A stretch of 64,000 nt of DNA from DASUPK01 sp963728875 (GCA_963728875.1 CAVSLJ010000001.1:930001-994000), one strand, 5' to 3'; counted from the stretch's first letter, positions 31,609 to 40,365 are shown. Program-made: numbers and translations. The notes: generated by a model not told the origin, from the sequence alone.

Positions 31609-32717
31609 CAGGCTGCCCTCCCGTGCTCGAGCTGCGGCCGGCCGTTTCCGTTGTCCTGGGCGCTCCAGCGCGACCAGGGCGCCTGCCCGTCTCCCAGCGG
31701 CTCCCAGCTCTCGGCGAACACCCCCTCGGACGCGATCGAGGGGTCGGGCATCGGAGAGGCGAGTGCGACCTCGGCGCACTCATCCACCCTGGCCTCCACC
31801 GATGCGCGAATCCCCTCGACCTCGTCCGGGGAGAACCCGTGCACTTCGGTGAGCCGCTTCGAGAACAGATCGATCGGGTCACGCCGAGCCCATTCTTCGA
31901 GGAGCTCGTCCGGGACGTAGCTCATGTCGTCGTGCGCCCCGTGCCCGTGCATCCGCATCGTGTGGCACTCGATCAGCGTCGGGCCGTCACCCTCGCGGGC
32001 GCGATCGGCTGCGACGCGCGCGACCTCGAACACCGCCTCGACGTCGTTGCCATCGACGCTGACGCCGGGGAAGCCGTAGCTCTTGGCGCGGCGGACGGGA
32101 TCGACTGCGAACTCGAGCTCGGTCGGCGTCGAGTACGCGAACTGGTTGTTCTCGAGCACGAAGACGACCGGGAGGCGGTGGATGCCGGCGAAGTTCATGG
32201 CCTCGTGCCACTGCCCGTTCGCCGTGGAGCCCTCGCCGAAGAACGTCATCGCCACCCTGGGCTCGGAGCGCATCTTGAACGCCAGGGCAATGCCCGTTGC
32301 GACCTGGGCCATGTCCGGGAGCATGCTGACCATCCCGACGCAGCCGAGCTCACGGTCGCCGAAGTGCATGTTGCCGTCGCGGCCGCCGGTGACACCGCCG
32401 ACCCGTCCCATGTAATTGGCGAGATAGCGGTCGGGGGTCACCCCCCGAACGAAATGAGCCCCGAGGTCGCGGTGCAGGATGCACATGCGGTCTCGGGGCC
32501 CGAGGGCGAAGGCGGCGCCGACGCAGACGCCTTCCTGTCCGCGTCCGTCGTAGAAGGATCCGGGCACCTTGCCCTGCTTGTAGAGGGTCAGCGCGCGCTC
32601 CTCGGAGACCCGCTGCAGCAACATGTAGCGGAGGAGCAGGGCGCGGTCGTCACGCGTCAGGGCATCGGTACCCACGCGTTCAGGCGAGCGGCTCGGGCTC
32701 GCGGCTTCGAGCTTCAT
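31608..32717 (-). CDS. 2-oxoacid dehydrogenase E1 alpha subunit (branched-chain type)
   Basis: A 369-residue E1 alpha. The ThDP/Mg motif is read as GEGSTANGQWHEAMNFAG, ending in VLENNQ. The start is variable (MKLEAASPSRSPERV), after which the family begins at RALLLRYMLLQRVSEERALTLYKQGKVPGSFYDGRGQE. The phosphorylation-loop-like region GHGAHDDMSYVP resembles branched-chain and acetoin-type enzymes. It leads the operon E1alpha-E1beta-E2-amino-acid dehydrogenase-SnoaL-lipB-lipA. Its promoter must lie in the 173-base gap at 32718-32890. Confidence 0.92.
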   Translation of the reverse strand: MKLEAASPSRSPERVGTDALTRDDRALLLRYMLLQRVSEERALTLYKQGKVPGSFYDGRGQEGVCVGAAFALGPRDRMCILHRDLGAHFVRGVTPDRYLANYMGRVGGVTGGRDGNMHFGDRELGCVGMVSMLPDMAQVATGIALAFKMRSEPRVAMTFFGEGSTANGQWHEAMNFAGIHRLPVVFVLENNQFAYSTPTELEFAVDPVRRAKSYGFPGVSVDGNDVEAVFEVARVAADRAREGDGPTLIECHTMRMHGHGAHDDMSYVPDELLEEWARRDPIDLFSKRLTEVHGFSPDEVEGIRASVEARVDECAEVALASPMPDPSIASEGVFAESWEPLGDGQAPWSRWSAQDNGNGRPQLEHGRAA

Positions 32718-32890
32718 CTCGGTCCGCCTTTCGTCTTGCCCGCCTTCGGGATCGCCTCCGGCGGACTGTCTGCTGCGGCTCCGGGATCAACCGGGCGGCC
32801 GCATTCACGGACAACGGGCGGAGAGGGATCCACCTCTCCTCCCTATGTGGTGAGCCGATCATACCCCGGCCCCGGGGCAGAAAACAGGGG
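32718..32890 (-). promoter_or_regulatory. Promoter region ahead of the branched-chain dehydrogenase operon
   Basis: This is the largest gap in the lipoate island. It holds a 7-base inverted repeat GGAGAGG/CCTCTCC (32820-32826 and 32833-32839) with a 6-base loop, and a GC-rich palindrome CCCCGG-CC-CCGGGG (32864-32877) just after the upstream E2 stop. Either could be an operator or part of a terminator for the upstream operon. I see no clear sigma-70 promoter. Confidence 0.35.
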
Positions 32891-34192
32891 TCAGAGGGCC
32901 AAGCCGAGAGGCGATTCGAGCAGCTCGCGAACGCGCGCCAGGAACTGGGCGCCGTCGGCGCCGTAGAGAATCCGGTGGTCGCAGGCCAGGGTGACGCCCA
33001 TCAGCTGGCGTGCCTCGATCTCGCCGGAGTCCGTCACGACCGGCTTGGGCTTGAGCTCGCCGACCGCGAGGATGCCGGCCTGCGGCGTGTTGATCACGGC
33101 GCTGAAGTTGGAGATTCCGTACATCCCGAGGTTGGAGACGGTGAACGTGCCGCCGGAGAGCTCGGGGGGAGTGATCGACCCGTCCCTGACCCGCGAGGCC
33201 AGCGCTCGAGACTCGGTCGAGATCTGACGAAGCCCCTTGAGATCGGCGTCGAAGACGGTGGGCACGACGAGCGCGTTCTGCGCCGCGACGGCGACGCCGA
33301 CGTTGACTCGCGAATACAGCTCGATCTTCCCGTCGCGGTAGGCGCCGTTCGCCCGCGGGAACTCCCGGAGGGCAAGCGCACAGGCCTTGACGACCATGTC
33401 GTTGAAGGTGGGAACGGACTCGCCCTCCCTGGCCTGCGACTTGAGAGTCGTGCGCCCATCGACGGCAGCCGTCATGTCGATCTCGGCCTGCAGATAGAAG
33501 TGAGGAGCGGTGGCCTTGGACTCGGCCATCCGCCGGGCGACGGTCTGCTGCAGCTTGGTGAGCTCGACGACCTCGACCGCTCCCTTGGCTGTCTCCGGCT
33601 TCTCGGCGACGCCGGGAGTGGGCCCGGCGGGAGCGGCGGAGGAAGTGGGAGGAGCCGGAGCAGCGGGCGCGGCGGAAGTGGCGACGCCGGCCTCGAGCGC
33701 CCGCTCGACGTCGGCCTTGACGATCCGCCCACCAGGGCCAGATCCGGAGAGCGCATGCAGATCAAGCCCCCGGTCCCGAGCGATCCGCTTGGCGATGGGA
33801 GAGGCCTTGACGCGCCCGTCGCCCCCAGCTGCGGCTGGGGGTGGCGGCGCCGCGGTTGCGGCCGGCGCGGGTGCTTCGGCCGGCGCCGGCTCAGGAGCCT
33901 GCTCGGCCGGCTCCTCTCTGGGCGCCCCGCCGTTGCCTCCCGACACGACTTCGGAGGCGTCTCCGACTCGAGCGATTGGGTCTCCGACCGGCAGCGTGTC
34001 GCCCTCCTGGGCGAGGATCTCGACTAGGCTCCCAGCCGTATCGGCCTCGTAGACCATGTTGGCCTTGTCGGTCTCGATCTCAACCAGTTCCTCGCCGACC
34101 TCGACCGAGTCCCCGATCCCCTTCAGCCACCGCAGCACCGTCCCCTCCTCCATGGAGTCCGACAGGCGTGGCATGACGATGTCGACCATCAC
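32891..34192 (-). CDS. Dihydrolipoamide acyltransferase (E2), second complex, with altered active-site motif
   Basis: This 433-residue protein has an N-terminal lipoyl domain (lipoyl Lys in EIETDKANMVYEA) and a long Ala/Pro/Glu linker. A subunit-binding domain (SPIAKRIARDRGLDLHALSGSGPGGRIVKADV) and a second Ala/Pro linker follow, then the acyltransferase core. The active-site segment reads CDHRILYGADGA: the His (H406) is present, but the residue normally Asp in HRxxDG is Tyr (410). I recall similar Tyr variants in plastid and cyanobacterial pyruvate dehydrogenase E2. Together with the ETDKAN lipoyl site this suggests a pyruvate dehydrogenase component. It is coupled by a 4-base overlap to E1beta. 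Confidence 0.88.
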   Translation of the reverse strand: MMVDIVMPRLSDSMEEGTVLRWLKGIGDSVEVGEELVEIETDKANMVYEADTAGSLVEILAQEGDTLPVGDPIARVGDASEVVSGGNGGAPREEPAEQAPEPAPAEAPAPAATAAPPPPAAAGGDGRVKASPIAKRIARDRGLDLHALSGSGPGGRIVKADVERALEAGVATSAAPAAPAPPTSSAAPAGPTPGVAEKPETAKGAVEVVELTKLQQTVARRMAESKATAPHFYLQAEIDMTAAVDGRTTLKSQAREGESVPTFNDMVVKACALALREFPRANGAYRDGKIELYSRVNVGVAVAAQNALVVPTVFDADLKGLRQISTESRALASRVRDGSITPPELSGGTFTVSNLGMYGISNFSAVINTPQAGILAVGELKPKPVVTDSGEIEARQLMGVTLACDHRILYGADGAQFLARVRELLESPLGLAL

Positions 34193-35178
34193 CGGCTCCC
34201 CTCGAGCGTCTGCAGCACCGCGCTCACCACGTTCTCCGCGTGCGGGATCGCCGCCTGCTCCATTCGCTTCGAGTAGGGCATGTGCACGTCGGCGCCGGTG
34301 ACGCGCTCGATCGGTGCGTCCAGATCGTCGAACGCCTGCCCCTGGATCAGGGCAGCGAGGTTGGCGCCGACGCCGCCGTGAGGCCAGCCCTCCTCGACGA
34401 TCACGATCCGATTCGTCTTCTCCACGGACTTCAGGATCGTGTCGAGGTCGAGTGGGCGCAGGGTCCGGGGATCGATCACCTCCGCCTCGACGCCGTGCTC
34501 CTCGGAGAGGGTGCGCGCAGCCTGCATGGCGACCTCGGCCATCCGCAGGATGCCGACGATCGTCACGTCGGATCCCTCCCGGCGGATGGCGGCCTCGCCG
34601 AAGTCGACCACCTCGTCGCCGTTCTCCGGCACCTCGCCACGGATTCCATAGAGCGTCTCGTGCTCGATGAAGATCACGGGGTTGTCATCGCGGATCGCGG
34701 CCTTGAGCAGCCCCTTCCCATCGGCCGGGGTGGATGGACAGGCGACGAGCAGGCCCGGGATCTGCAGGAACATCGCCTCGAAACTGTGGGAGTGCGTCGG
34801 GCCGAGCTGGTGTCCGCCGCCGCCGGGCATCCTGATCACCAGCGGCACCCGAACCTGGCCGCCGAACATGTAGGGGATCGCGGCGGCGTGGTTGACGATC
34901 TGGTCCATCGCCAGCAGGGCGAAATTGACGGTCATGATCTCGACGACCGGGCGAATGCCTCCCATCGCGGCGCCGACTCCCATTCCCACGATCGAGTTCT
35001 CGGAGATCGGCGTGTCGCGGACCCTCTTCTCTCCGAACTCGTCGAGCAGTCCCTCGGTCACCTTGAAGGAGCCCTGGAACACGGCCACGTCCTCGCCCAT
35101 CACGAACACGTCCTCGTCGCGGCGCATCTCCTCCGCCATGGCGTCGCGCAGCGCCTCGCGCATCCGCAGCGTCGCCAT
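34189..35178 (-). CDS. 2-oxoacid (probable pyruvate) dehydrogenase E1 beta subunit
   Basis: A 329-residue E1 beta. Blocks include MREALRDAMAEEMRRDEDVFVMGEDVA, RVRDTPISENSIVGMGVGAA, MPGGGGHQLGPTHSHSFEAMF and VIVEEGWPHGGVGANLAALI. The last two are typical of pyruvate/acetoin-type E1 beta. It overlaps the E1 alpha stop by one base (TGATG) and the E2 start by four. It forms the second complete E1-E2 set in this island. Confidence 0.92.
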   Translation of the reverse strand: MATLRMREALRDAMAEEMRRDEDVFVMGEDVAVFQGSFKVTEGLLDEFGEKRVRDTPISENSIVGMGVGAAMGGIRPVVEIMTVNFALLAMDQIVNHAAAIPYMFGGQVRVPLVIRMPGGGGHQLGPTHSHSFEAMFLQIPGLLVACPSTPADGKGLLKAAIRDDNPVIFIEHETLYGIRGEVPENGDEVVDFGEAAIRREGSDVTIVGILRMAEVAMQAARTLSEEHGVEAEVIDPRTLRPLDLDTILKSVEKTNRIVIVEEGWPHGGVGANLAALIQGQAFDDLDAPIERVTGADVHMPYSKRMEQAAIPHAENVVSAVLQTLEGSR

Positions 35179-36404
35179 CAGTGCACGTCCTCGGGCCGAG
35201 TGTCGGGCTGGTCACCTTCGGCCTCCCGCAGCTCCTCGTCCTCGGCGTACTCCGCGCCGCGCTCGGCGAGCTGCCGAGCCCGCTCACTCGCGTCGCGCTC
35301 CTCCTCGGCTGCGTGCGAGTCGGGTGAGCGCTCGTCGACCCCGTACCAGCCCGGCACCTGATCGCCGAGCACATAGAGGTGGTCATAGAGCGAGTCGAGC
35401 GGCGGCTCGGGCGAGTTGTCGGCGAACTCGACAGCCTCCATGACGGTCTTGTCCGCCTCGTCGCGGATCGCCTGCACCGCATCCTCGTCGAGGACCTTCT
35501 CCTTGATCAGGCGGGCTGCAAAGGACTCGATCGGGTCCTTGCGCTCCCATTCCTCGACCTCCTCCTTCTCCCGGTAGACCTCGGGATCGGCCGCAGAGTG
35601 GCCGCGGTAGCGGTAGGTGAACGCTTCGATCAGGGTCGGCTTGTGGTCCTCACGGGCCAGCCGGATGTGCTCTGAAACCGTCTCGCGGACCTCCAGTACA
35701 TCCATCCCGTCCACGCGCACTCCTGGGACGCCCAGGCCCTCCGCCTTGTGAGAGAGGTCGGGGACGGCCGAATGGCGCTCGAGCGCGGTGCCCATCCCGT
35801 AGAGGTTGTTCTCGACCAGGAAGACGACGGGCAGGCTCCAGAGCGCCGCCAGGTTCATCGTCTCGCCGAAGTTGCCCGTGTTGGAGGCGCCGTCGCCGAA
35901 CATGCAGACGGCCACTTCGTCGGTGCCGCGATAGTCGGACGCGAGCGCGAGCCCCGCCGCCAGCGGCAGGTTGCCGCCGACGATCCCGTAGCCGCCCATG
36001 AAGCGGTGTTCGAGGTCGAAGATGTGCATCGAGCCGCCGCGCCCGCCCGAGGTGCCGTCGACCCGGCCGAAGAGCTCGGCCATCACGCGCTTGGGATCGG
36101 TGCCGCGGGCGATCGCGTGGCCGTGGGTCCGGTAGGTACCGATCAGGTAGTCGTCAGGGCGCATCACCGAGGTGGTCCCGACGATCGTCGCCTCCTCGCC
36201 GATCGCCAGATGGAGGAAGCCACCGGCCTTGGCGCGCTGGTACTGGCGCCCGGCTTCCTCCTCGAAACGGCGGATCAGCGCCATCTCGCGGAGCAGCTCG
36301 CGGCAGGTCGCCTCGTCAGGGAGCTTCGGCTTTGCCGCAGTCTTGCCCCGGCCGTCGGACGATCCGGTCGTCCGGCGCCGCGACTTGGTCTTGCTCTGGG
36401 CCAC
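35178..36404 (-). CDS. 2-oxoacid (probable pyruvate) dehydrogenase E1 alpha subunit with acidic C-terminal tail
   Basis: A 408-residue E1 alpha, starting at a GTG that precedes a basic leader (SKTKSRRRTTG). The ThDP motif is FGDGASNTGNFGETMNLAAL, ending LVENNLYGMGT. MALIRRFEEEAGRQYQRAKAGGFLHLAIGEEA and YRYRGHSAADPEVYR are strong pyruvate dehydrogenase E1 alpha blocks. After the normal end near GDQVPGWYG there is an extra Glu/Asp/Arg-rich tail of about 60 residues, unusual for the family. Codons upstream of 36404 overlap the isomerase-like gene and are not conserved. Confidence 0.9.
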   Translation of the reverse strand: MAQSKTKSRRRTTGSSDGRGKTAAKPKLPDEATCRELLREMALIRRFEEEAGRQYQRAKAGGFLHLAIGEEATIVGTTSVMRPDDYLIGTYRTHGHAIARGTDPKRVMAELFGRVDGTSGGRGGSMHIFDLEHRFMGGYGIVGGNLPLAAGLALASDYRGTDEVAVCMFGDGASNTGNFGETMNLAALWSLPVVFLVENNLYGMGTALERHSAVPDLSHKAEGLGVPGVRVDGMDVLEVRETVSEHIRLAREDHKPTLIEAFTYRYRGHSAADPEVYREKEEVEEWERKDPIESFAARLIKEKVLDEDAVQAIRDEADKTVMEAVEFADNSPEPPLDSLYDHLYVLGDQVPGWYGVDERSPDSHAAEEERDASERARQLAERGAEYAEDEELREAEGDQPDTRPEDVH

Positions 36405-36414
36405 TGGGCTCAGC

Positions 36415-37014
36415 CTACTCCCGCCGTAAAGCCGCCACCGCCTGTTCGAGCTTGTCGTCGCCCCAGAACAGCTCATCACCGACGGCGACCGTCGGGATCC
36501 CCTCCAAGCCGCGCTCAATGGCCTCGTCGGTTGCCGCCCGCAGCTTGTCCTTGACCGATTTCGTCTCGATTCCCTTCAGTACCGCGTTTGGATGGAGTTC
36601 ACACGCCGCTGCCGCGACCAGCACGTTGTCGATGTCGCTCATGTCACGGCCGGCGGCGAACACCTGGCGGAAGCACGCGAGCGTGAAGGAGACGACTCGC
36701 CCCGATTCCTTGGCGTAGATCGCCGCGCGCGCCGGATCGAGGCTGTAGTTCTCGATCGGCCAGCCCTCGGGGTAGAGCACCTCGGGGAGTCCCCGCTCGT
36801 CGGCCCGCCGCTGGATCTCGGCGAAGTCGGCGCTCCGGTCCTCCTCGAACGACCACGGCCGGCGGCCGGTGGTCTTCAGCACGTGGCCGAAGGAGATCGG
36901 CTGCCACTTGGGCTGCTCGAGCTCGGCCTCGGCGAACAGGCCGCTGATCCGCTCCGCCGCGAGATAGGAGTAGGGCGAGTTGAAGTCGTAGTAGAAGGTC
37001 GCCCGTTGGGTCAC
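36415..37014 (-). CDS. DsbA-fold protein, 2-hydroxychromene-2-carboxylate isomerase-like
   Basis: The 199-residue protein begins RATFYYDFNSPYSYLAAERI, the kappa-class GST/HCCA isomerase start, with Ser at the glutathione-activating position. A helical insertion and the cis-Pro GLEGIPTVAVGDELFWGDD follow, and the chain ends in a short helix. In relatives it isomerises a naphthalene-degradation intermediate with glutathione, but many actinobacterial homologues have unknown roles and actinobacteria generally lack glutathione. It sits 10 bases upstream of E1 alpha and may share its transcript. Confidence 0.8.
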   Translation of the reverse strand: MTQRATFYYDFNSPYSYLAAERISGLFAEAELEQPKWQPISFGHVLKTTGRRPWSFEEDRSADFAEIQRRADERGLPEVLYPEGWPIENYSLDPARAAIYAKESGRVVSFTLACFRQVFAAGRDMSDIDNVLVAAAACELHPNAVLKGIETKSVKDKLRAATDEAIERGLEGIPTVAVGDELFWGDDKLEQAVAALRRE

Positions 37015-37021
37015 GCACGCC

Positions 37022-37612
37022 TCACAGGTCAGGACTCCGCATTCCCGCGACCATGTAGTACGCGGCGACCGCGCCGATGATGATCAGCACCACGGCCGGG
37101 CTGATGAAGGCCATGCCGACCGCGATCGCATAGAAGGGGCTCCCGATCATGAACCCGACGGAAATACGGCGAACCTCCTCTTCGGGTATCTCGACCCCGA
37201 GCTCGCGACGACGCTTGACGACGTAGGCCCAGAACAGGCTGAAGGCGACGCCCATCGCGAGGAAGGCCAGTGCGTACACGATGGCGGCAACCTTCTCGTC
37301 TGCGCCGGACTTGAGGTGGTCCGCCATCAAGGCGGTCGAGAACGGGATGAAGACCACCGTCATCAGCACCAGCAGGTTGATGTAGAGCACCGGTCGATCG
37401 GTGCGCTTGAGGTGGTCGAGCAGGCCGTGGTGGTTCACCCAGATGATCCCGATCACCCAGAAGCTGACGAAGAACGAGGCGAACTGTGGCCACTCCTCCC
37501 TGAGCTGGTGCCACAGGTCTTCCCCGCCAGGGACGTTGAGATCCAGCACCAGCAGCGTGATCGCCACGGCGAAGACGCCGTCCGAGAATGCCTCGAGGCG
37601 GCTGGTCTTCAT
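37022..37612 (-). CDS. TMEM175 family (DUF1211) potassium channel-like protein
   Basis: The 196-residue membrane protein opens with the family signature RLEAFSDGVFAVAITLLVLDL, in which the FSD motif lines the pore in characterised bacterial TMEM175. Five more helices follow, including FVSFWVIGIIWVNHHGLLDHL and the last helix PAVVLIIIGAVAAYY. Bacterial members form tetrameric potassium-leak channels. It sits between lpdA and the isomerase-like gene with gaps of 7-8 bases; no metabolic link to the dehydrogenases is obvious. Confidence 0.87.
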   Translation of the reverse strand: MKTSRLEAFSDGVFAVAITLLVLDLNVPGGEDLWHQLREEWPQFASFFVSFWVIGIIWVNHHGLLDHLKRTDRPVLYINLLVLMTVVFIPFSTALMADHLKSGADEKVAAIVYALAFLAMGVAFSLFWAYVVKRRRELGVEIPEEEVRRISVGFMIGSPFYAIAVGMAFISPAVVLIIIGAVAAYYMVAGMRSPDL

Positions 37613-37620
37613 TGCACGCT

Positions 37621-38994
37621 CTAGGCGTGGATCGCCCAGCCGTCGACGGCCCGGGCGCCGTCGAGGATCGCCTCCGACATCGTCGGATGCGGGTGGATGA
37701 TGCGCTGCAGCTCCGGATAGCCGCCCTCGAGCGCCATCACGTTGCAGATCTCGCTGATCATGTCGCAGGCGATGTTGCCGACGATGTGGGCGCCGAGGAT
37801 CTCGCCGTACTCGGGATCGCCGACGATCTTCACCAAGCCGGCGCGGTCGTCGTAGACGACGGAGGCGCCGGCGCCGCCGAGCTTGAACTTGCCGACCTTG
37901 ATCTGACGGCCCGCCTCCTTCGCCTGCTCCTCGGTCATCCCGACGCTCGCCACCTGGGGGTGGGTGAAGGTGGCGCCGGGGACAAGGTCGATGTTGACCG
38001 GCTCGGTGGGAGCGCCGGCGGCGGTCTCGACGGCGACGACGCCCTCCTCCTCGGCCTTGTGGGCGAGGGCGGGTCCTCGCACCAGGTCGCCGATGGCGAA
38101 GATCCCGTCGGCGGATGTGCGCTGGTAGTCGTCGACCTCGATCTGCCCGCGGTCGTTGGTCTTGACACCGGCGGCGTCCAGGTTGAGGGGATCGGTGTCG
38201 GGCCGGCGCCCTCCGGCGATCACCAGGTAGTCGGCCTTGATCTCCTGGCCACCGGCCTTCACCTTGACGCCGGTCTTCTGCTCCTCGACGCTCTCGACCT
38301 TGGTCCCGGTCAGCACCTCCATGTCGTCCTTCTTGAACTGGCGCTCGACGACGCGAGCCATGTCCTTGTCCTCGAGGGGCAAGATCTGGTCGAGCATCTC
38401 GATCAGCGTCACCTGGACGCCCATGCGCGAGTAGGCGGAGGCGATCTCCGAACCCGATGCGCCGGCCCCGGCGATGACCAGCGACTTCGGCATCGAGTCG
38501 AGGGAGTAGGCGCCCCAGGTGTCGATCACGCGGTCCGAGAAGTCGACCCCCGGAATCGGCATCGCCACGGAGCCGGTGGCCAGCACGATCGCCTTGGCCT
38601 GGTGCTCGTCGTCCCCGACCTTCACCTTCCCGCCGCCAACTAGCGACGCCTCACCGTGCAGGAACTCGGCCTTGTTCTTGTTCCAGAGGAACTGGACGCC
38701 GTCCTCGAGGGTCTTCGAGACCTTCGTCCGGCGCTCCTGGAGTGCCTTCCAGTCGATCTCTGCCTTGCCGGCCTTGATGCCGAGCTCGCCGCCGTCCGCG
38801 CTCACCGTGTGGAAGATCTCGGCGGTGTGAAGCACGGTCTTCGCCGGGATGCAGGCGTAGTTGAGGCAGCGCCCGCCGGCCTTGTCGCGCTCGACGACAG
38901 CGGTCTTCTGCCCGAGCTGGGCTGCCCGAATCGCGGCCACGTAGCCGCCGGGGCCGCCTCCGATCACGATCACGTCGTACTCGGCCATCGCCAT
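37621..38994 (-). CDS. lpdA: Dihydrolipoyl dehydrogenase (E3)
   Basis: A 457-residue flavoprotein disulfide reductase. The FAD motif is VIVIGGGPGGYVAAIRAAQLG, and the redox pair is C43/C48 in GGRCLNYACIPAK. The NAD-binding site is LVIAGAGASGSEIASAYSRMG. The dimer-interface His-Glu pair is in RIIHPHPTMSEAI. It reoxidises dihydrolipoamide and reduces NAD. It is the only E3 in the window and presumably serves both E1-E2 sets on this strand. Confidence 0.96.
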   Translation of the reverse strand: MAMAEYDVIVIGGGPGGYVAAIRAAQLGQKTAVVERDKAGGRCLNYACIPAKTVLHTAEIFHTVSADGGELGIKAGKAEIDWKALQERRTKVSKTLEDGVQFLWNKNKAEFLHGEASLVGGGKVKVGDDEHQAKAIVLATGSVAMPIPGVDFSDRVIDTWGAYSLDSMPKSLVIAGAGASGSEIASAYSRMGVQVTLIEMLDQILPLEDKDMARVVERQFKKDDMEVLTGTKVESVEEQKTGVKVKAGGQEIKADYLVIAGGRRPDTDPLNLDAAGVKTNDRGQIEVDDYQRTSADGIFAIGDLVRGPALAHKAEEEGVVAVETAAGAPTEPVNIDLVPGATFTHPQVASVGMTEEQAKEAGRQIKVGKFKLGGAGASVVYDDRAGLVKIVGDPEYGEILGAHIVGNIACDMISEICNVMALEGGYPELQRIIHPHPTMSEAILDGARAVDGWAIHA

Positions 38995-39032
38995 TCGACT
39001 CTATAGGAGCAGGCTTTTCGGCCTGGCTGGGG

Positions 39033-39629
39033 CTAAATGTCCCCGGGCGGCGACGGCATCTGGATGCGAGCCATCGCGCGGATCATGAAGTAGAAGAGCG
39101 TGCCCGACCCGGCGAGGAGCAGCGTCGTTCCCACCGCCTGCAGCACCGAATTGACGACGACGAGGCCGAAGGCGCTGGCGAGCATCACCAGCAGGAGCAC
39201 GGTCTGAAAGCCCAGGACGGCCCAATAGCGCGCTCGCCACATGCCGAGGGTCATCGCCCAGAGCACCGCGCCGAAGACGATGATCGGGAGCGGCTTGATC
39301 TCCCGCCCGCCGGCCTCGACCCCGGCGACCGCGAGGACCGCGGAGACCGTGAACACGATCGCCAACACGGCCGAGGCGATGGCGCCGACGGTGACCGCGG
39401 CCGGGCGTTCACCCTCCTCGAGGGGCTCGAGCTTGGCCCGGGCCTCCTCGTTGCGCTCCTCGTAGCGGCGCGACATCTTCTCCTGAAAGGTCTCGGACGC
39501 CGGGCCCCCGTTCGACCCGGCCTGCATCTCGCTCGCCTCGACGGGCGCTTCGACCGAGGCGGGCCGCTCGGTAGACCGGCGCTTGCGCTTCTGGCGCTCG
39601 GCTCGCTTGCGGTCCCTCGCTCCCGCCAT
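39033..39629 (-). CDS. Membrane protein with charged coiled N-terminus, unknown function
   Basis: The 198-residue protein starts with a highly charged segment (ARDRKRAERQKRKRRSTERP) and a likely coiled-coil stretch (SRRYEERNEEARAKLEPLEEGERP). Four hydrophobic helices follow from about residue 78 onward. I recognise no family. The ATG overlaps the thiE stop as ATGA, so it is translationally coupled to thiE. A thiamin-related transport role is possible, but nothing in the sequence shows it. Confidence 0.7.
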   Translation of the reverse strand: MAGARDRKRAERQKRKRRSTERPASVEAPVEASEMQAGSNGGPASETFQEKMSRRYEERNEEARAKLEPLEEGERPAAVTVGAIASAVLAIVFTVSAVLAVAGVEAGGREIKPLPIIVFGAVLWAMTLGMWRARYWAVLGFQTVLLLVMLASAFGLVVVNSVLQAVGTTLLLAGSGTLFYFMIRAMARIQMPSPPGDI

Positions 39630-40339
39630 CAGCTCGACCTCTCCGCCCGGGCCGCAGGATCGACGGCGCCGAAGATCGTGGTGGCGGCGGTACGCGGATC
39701 GGCTGCATCGCGTATCGCCCTGACGACGCAGAGCCGCTCGGCGCCCGCCGACGCCACCTCGTTCGCGTTCTCGGCGTCGATCCCACCGATCGCGAACCAC
39801 GGCCTCTCGGCGATCTGCGCCGCCTCGCGGATCAGCTCCAGCCCAGTGGCGGGGCGCCCCTCCTTGGTCGGGGTCTCCCAGATCGGGCCGACGCTGATGT
39901 AGTCGACGGGCTCCTTCGCGGCGGCCTCGATCTGCTCGCGGCTGTGGGTCGAGAGGCCGATGATGGCGTCGGGGCCCATGATGCTGCGCGCCTGCGCCGG
40001 TTCCATGTCGTCCTGGCCGACGTGGACCCCATCGGCCCGCAGCTCCAGAGCAAGGTGAGGATCGTCGTTGACGATGAAGAGGGCGCCGTAGGTGTTGGCG
40101 AGCCGGCGAAAGGTGTGTCCCGAGCGCTCCACGACATTGCGGGGATGTTCTCGGTCGCGCAGCTCGATCATCCCGGCGCCGCCGCTCATCGCCGCGTTCA
40201 GCAGGGCCTCCGGCTCCTTGGAGCGGGGCCGGGCGTCGCAGACGAAGTAGAGGCGCGCCCATTGCAACCGCTGGCGCCGCAACCCGCCGATCGCCTCGGG
40301 GGGCGCCAGATGAGTCGGGCCGGGCTCGTCGTCGGTCAC
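39629..40339 (-). CDS. thiE: Thiamin phosphate synthase
   Basis: ThiE joins HMP-pyrophosphate and thiazole phosphate. Blocks are ARLYFVCDARPRS, GAGMIELRDRE, FIVNDDPHLALELRADGVHVGQDDM, the phosphate loop VGPIWETPTKEGRP and WFAIGGIDAENA. The most upstream plausible start is a GTG at 40339, giving 236 residues with about 20 extra at the N-terminus compared with the usual length; TTG codons closer to the domain are alternatives. It diverges from the riboswitch-controlled thiO gene, and I see no riboswitch on its own strand. Confidence 0.92.
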   Translation of the reverse strand: MTDDEPGPTHLAPPEAIGGLRRQRLQWARLYFVCDARPRSKEPEALLNAAMSGGAGMIELRDREHPRNVVERSGHTFRRLANTYGALFIVNDDPHLALELRADGVHVGQDDMEPAQARSIMGPDAIIGLSTHSREQIEAAAKEPVDYISVGPIWETPTKEGRPATGLELIREAAQIAERPWFAIGGIDAENANEVASAGAERLCVVRAIRDAADPRTAATTIFGAVDPAARAERSS

Positions 40340-40353
40340 TGCACGAGCAAGGG

Positions 40354-40359
40354 TACGAT
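40354..40359 (+). promoter_or_regulatory. -10 element for the thiamin riboswitch transcript
   Basis: TACGAT lies about 8 bases before the predicted 5' edge of the TPP aptamer. No good -35 match is visible. Its position fits a transcript that begins with the riboswitch. Confidence 0.35.
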
Positions 40360-40365
40360 GCTTGT

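Noticed and set aside
32864..32877. CCCCGG-CC-CCGGGG as a clear intrinsic terminator of the second dehydrogenase operon
   Set aside because: The loop is only two bases and no U-rich tract follows on the minus strand, so I list it only as part of the intergenic region.
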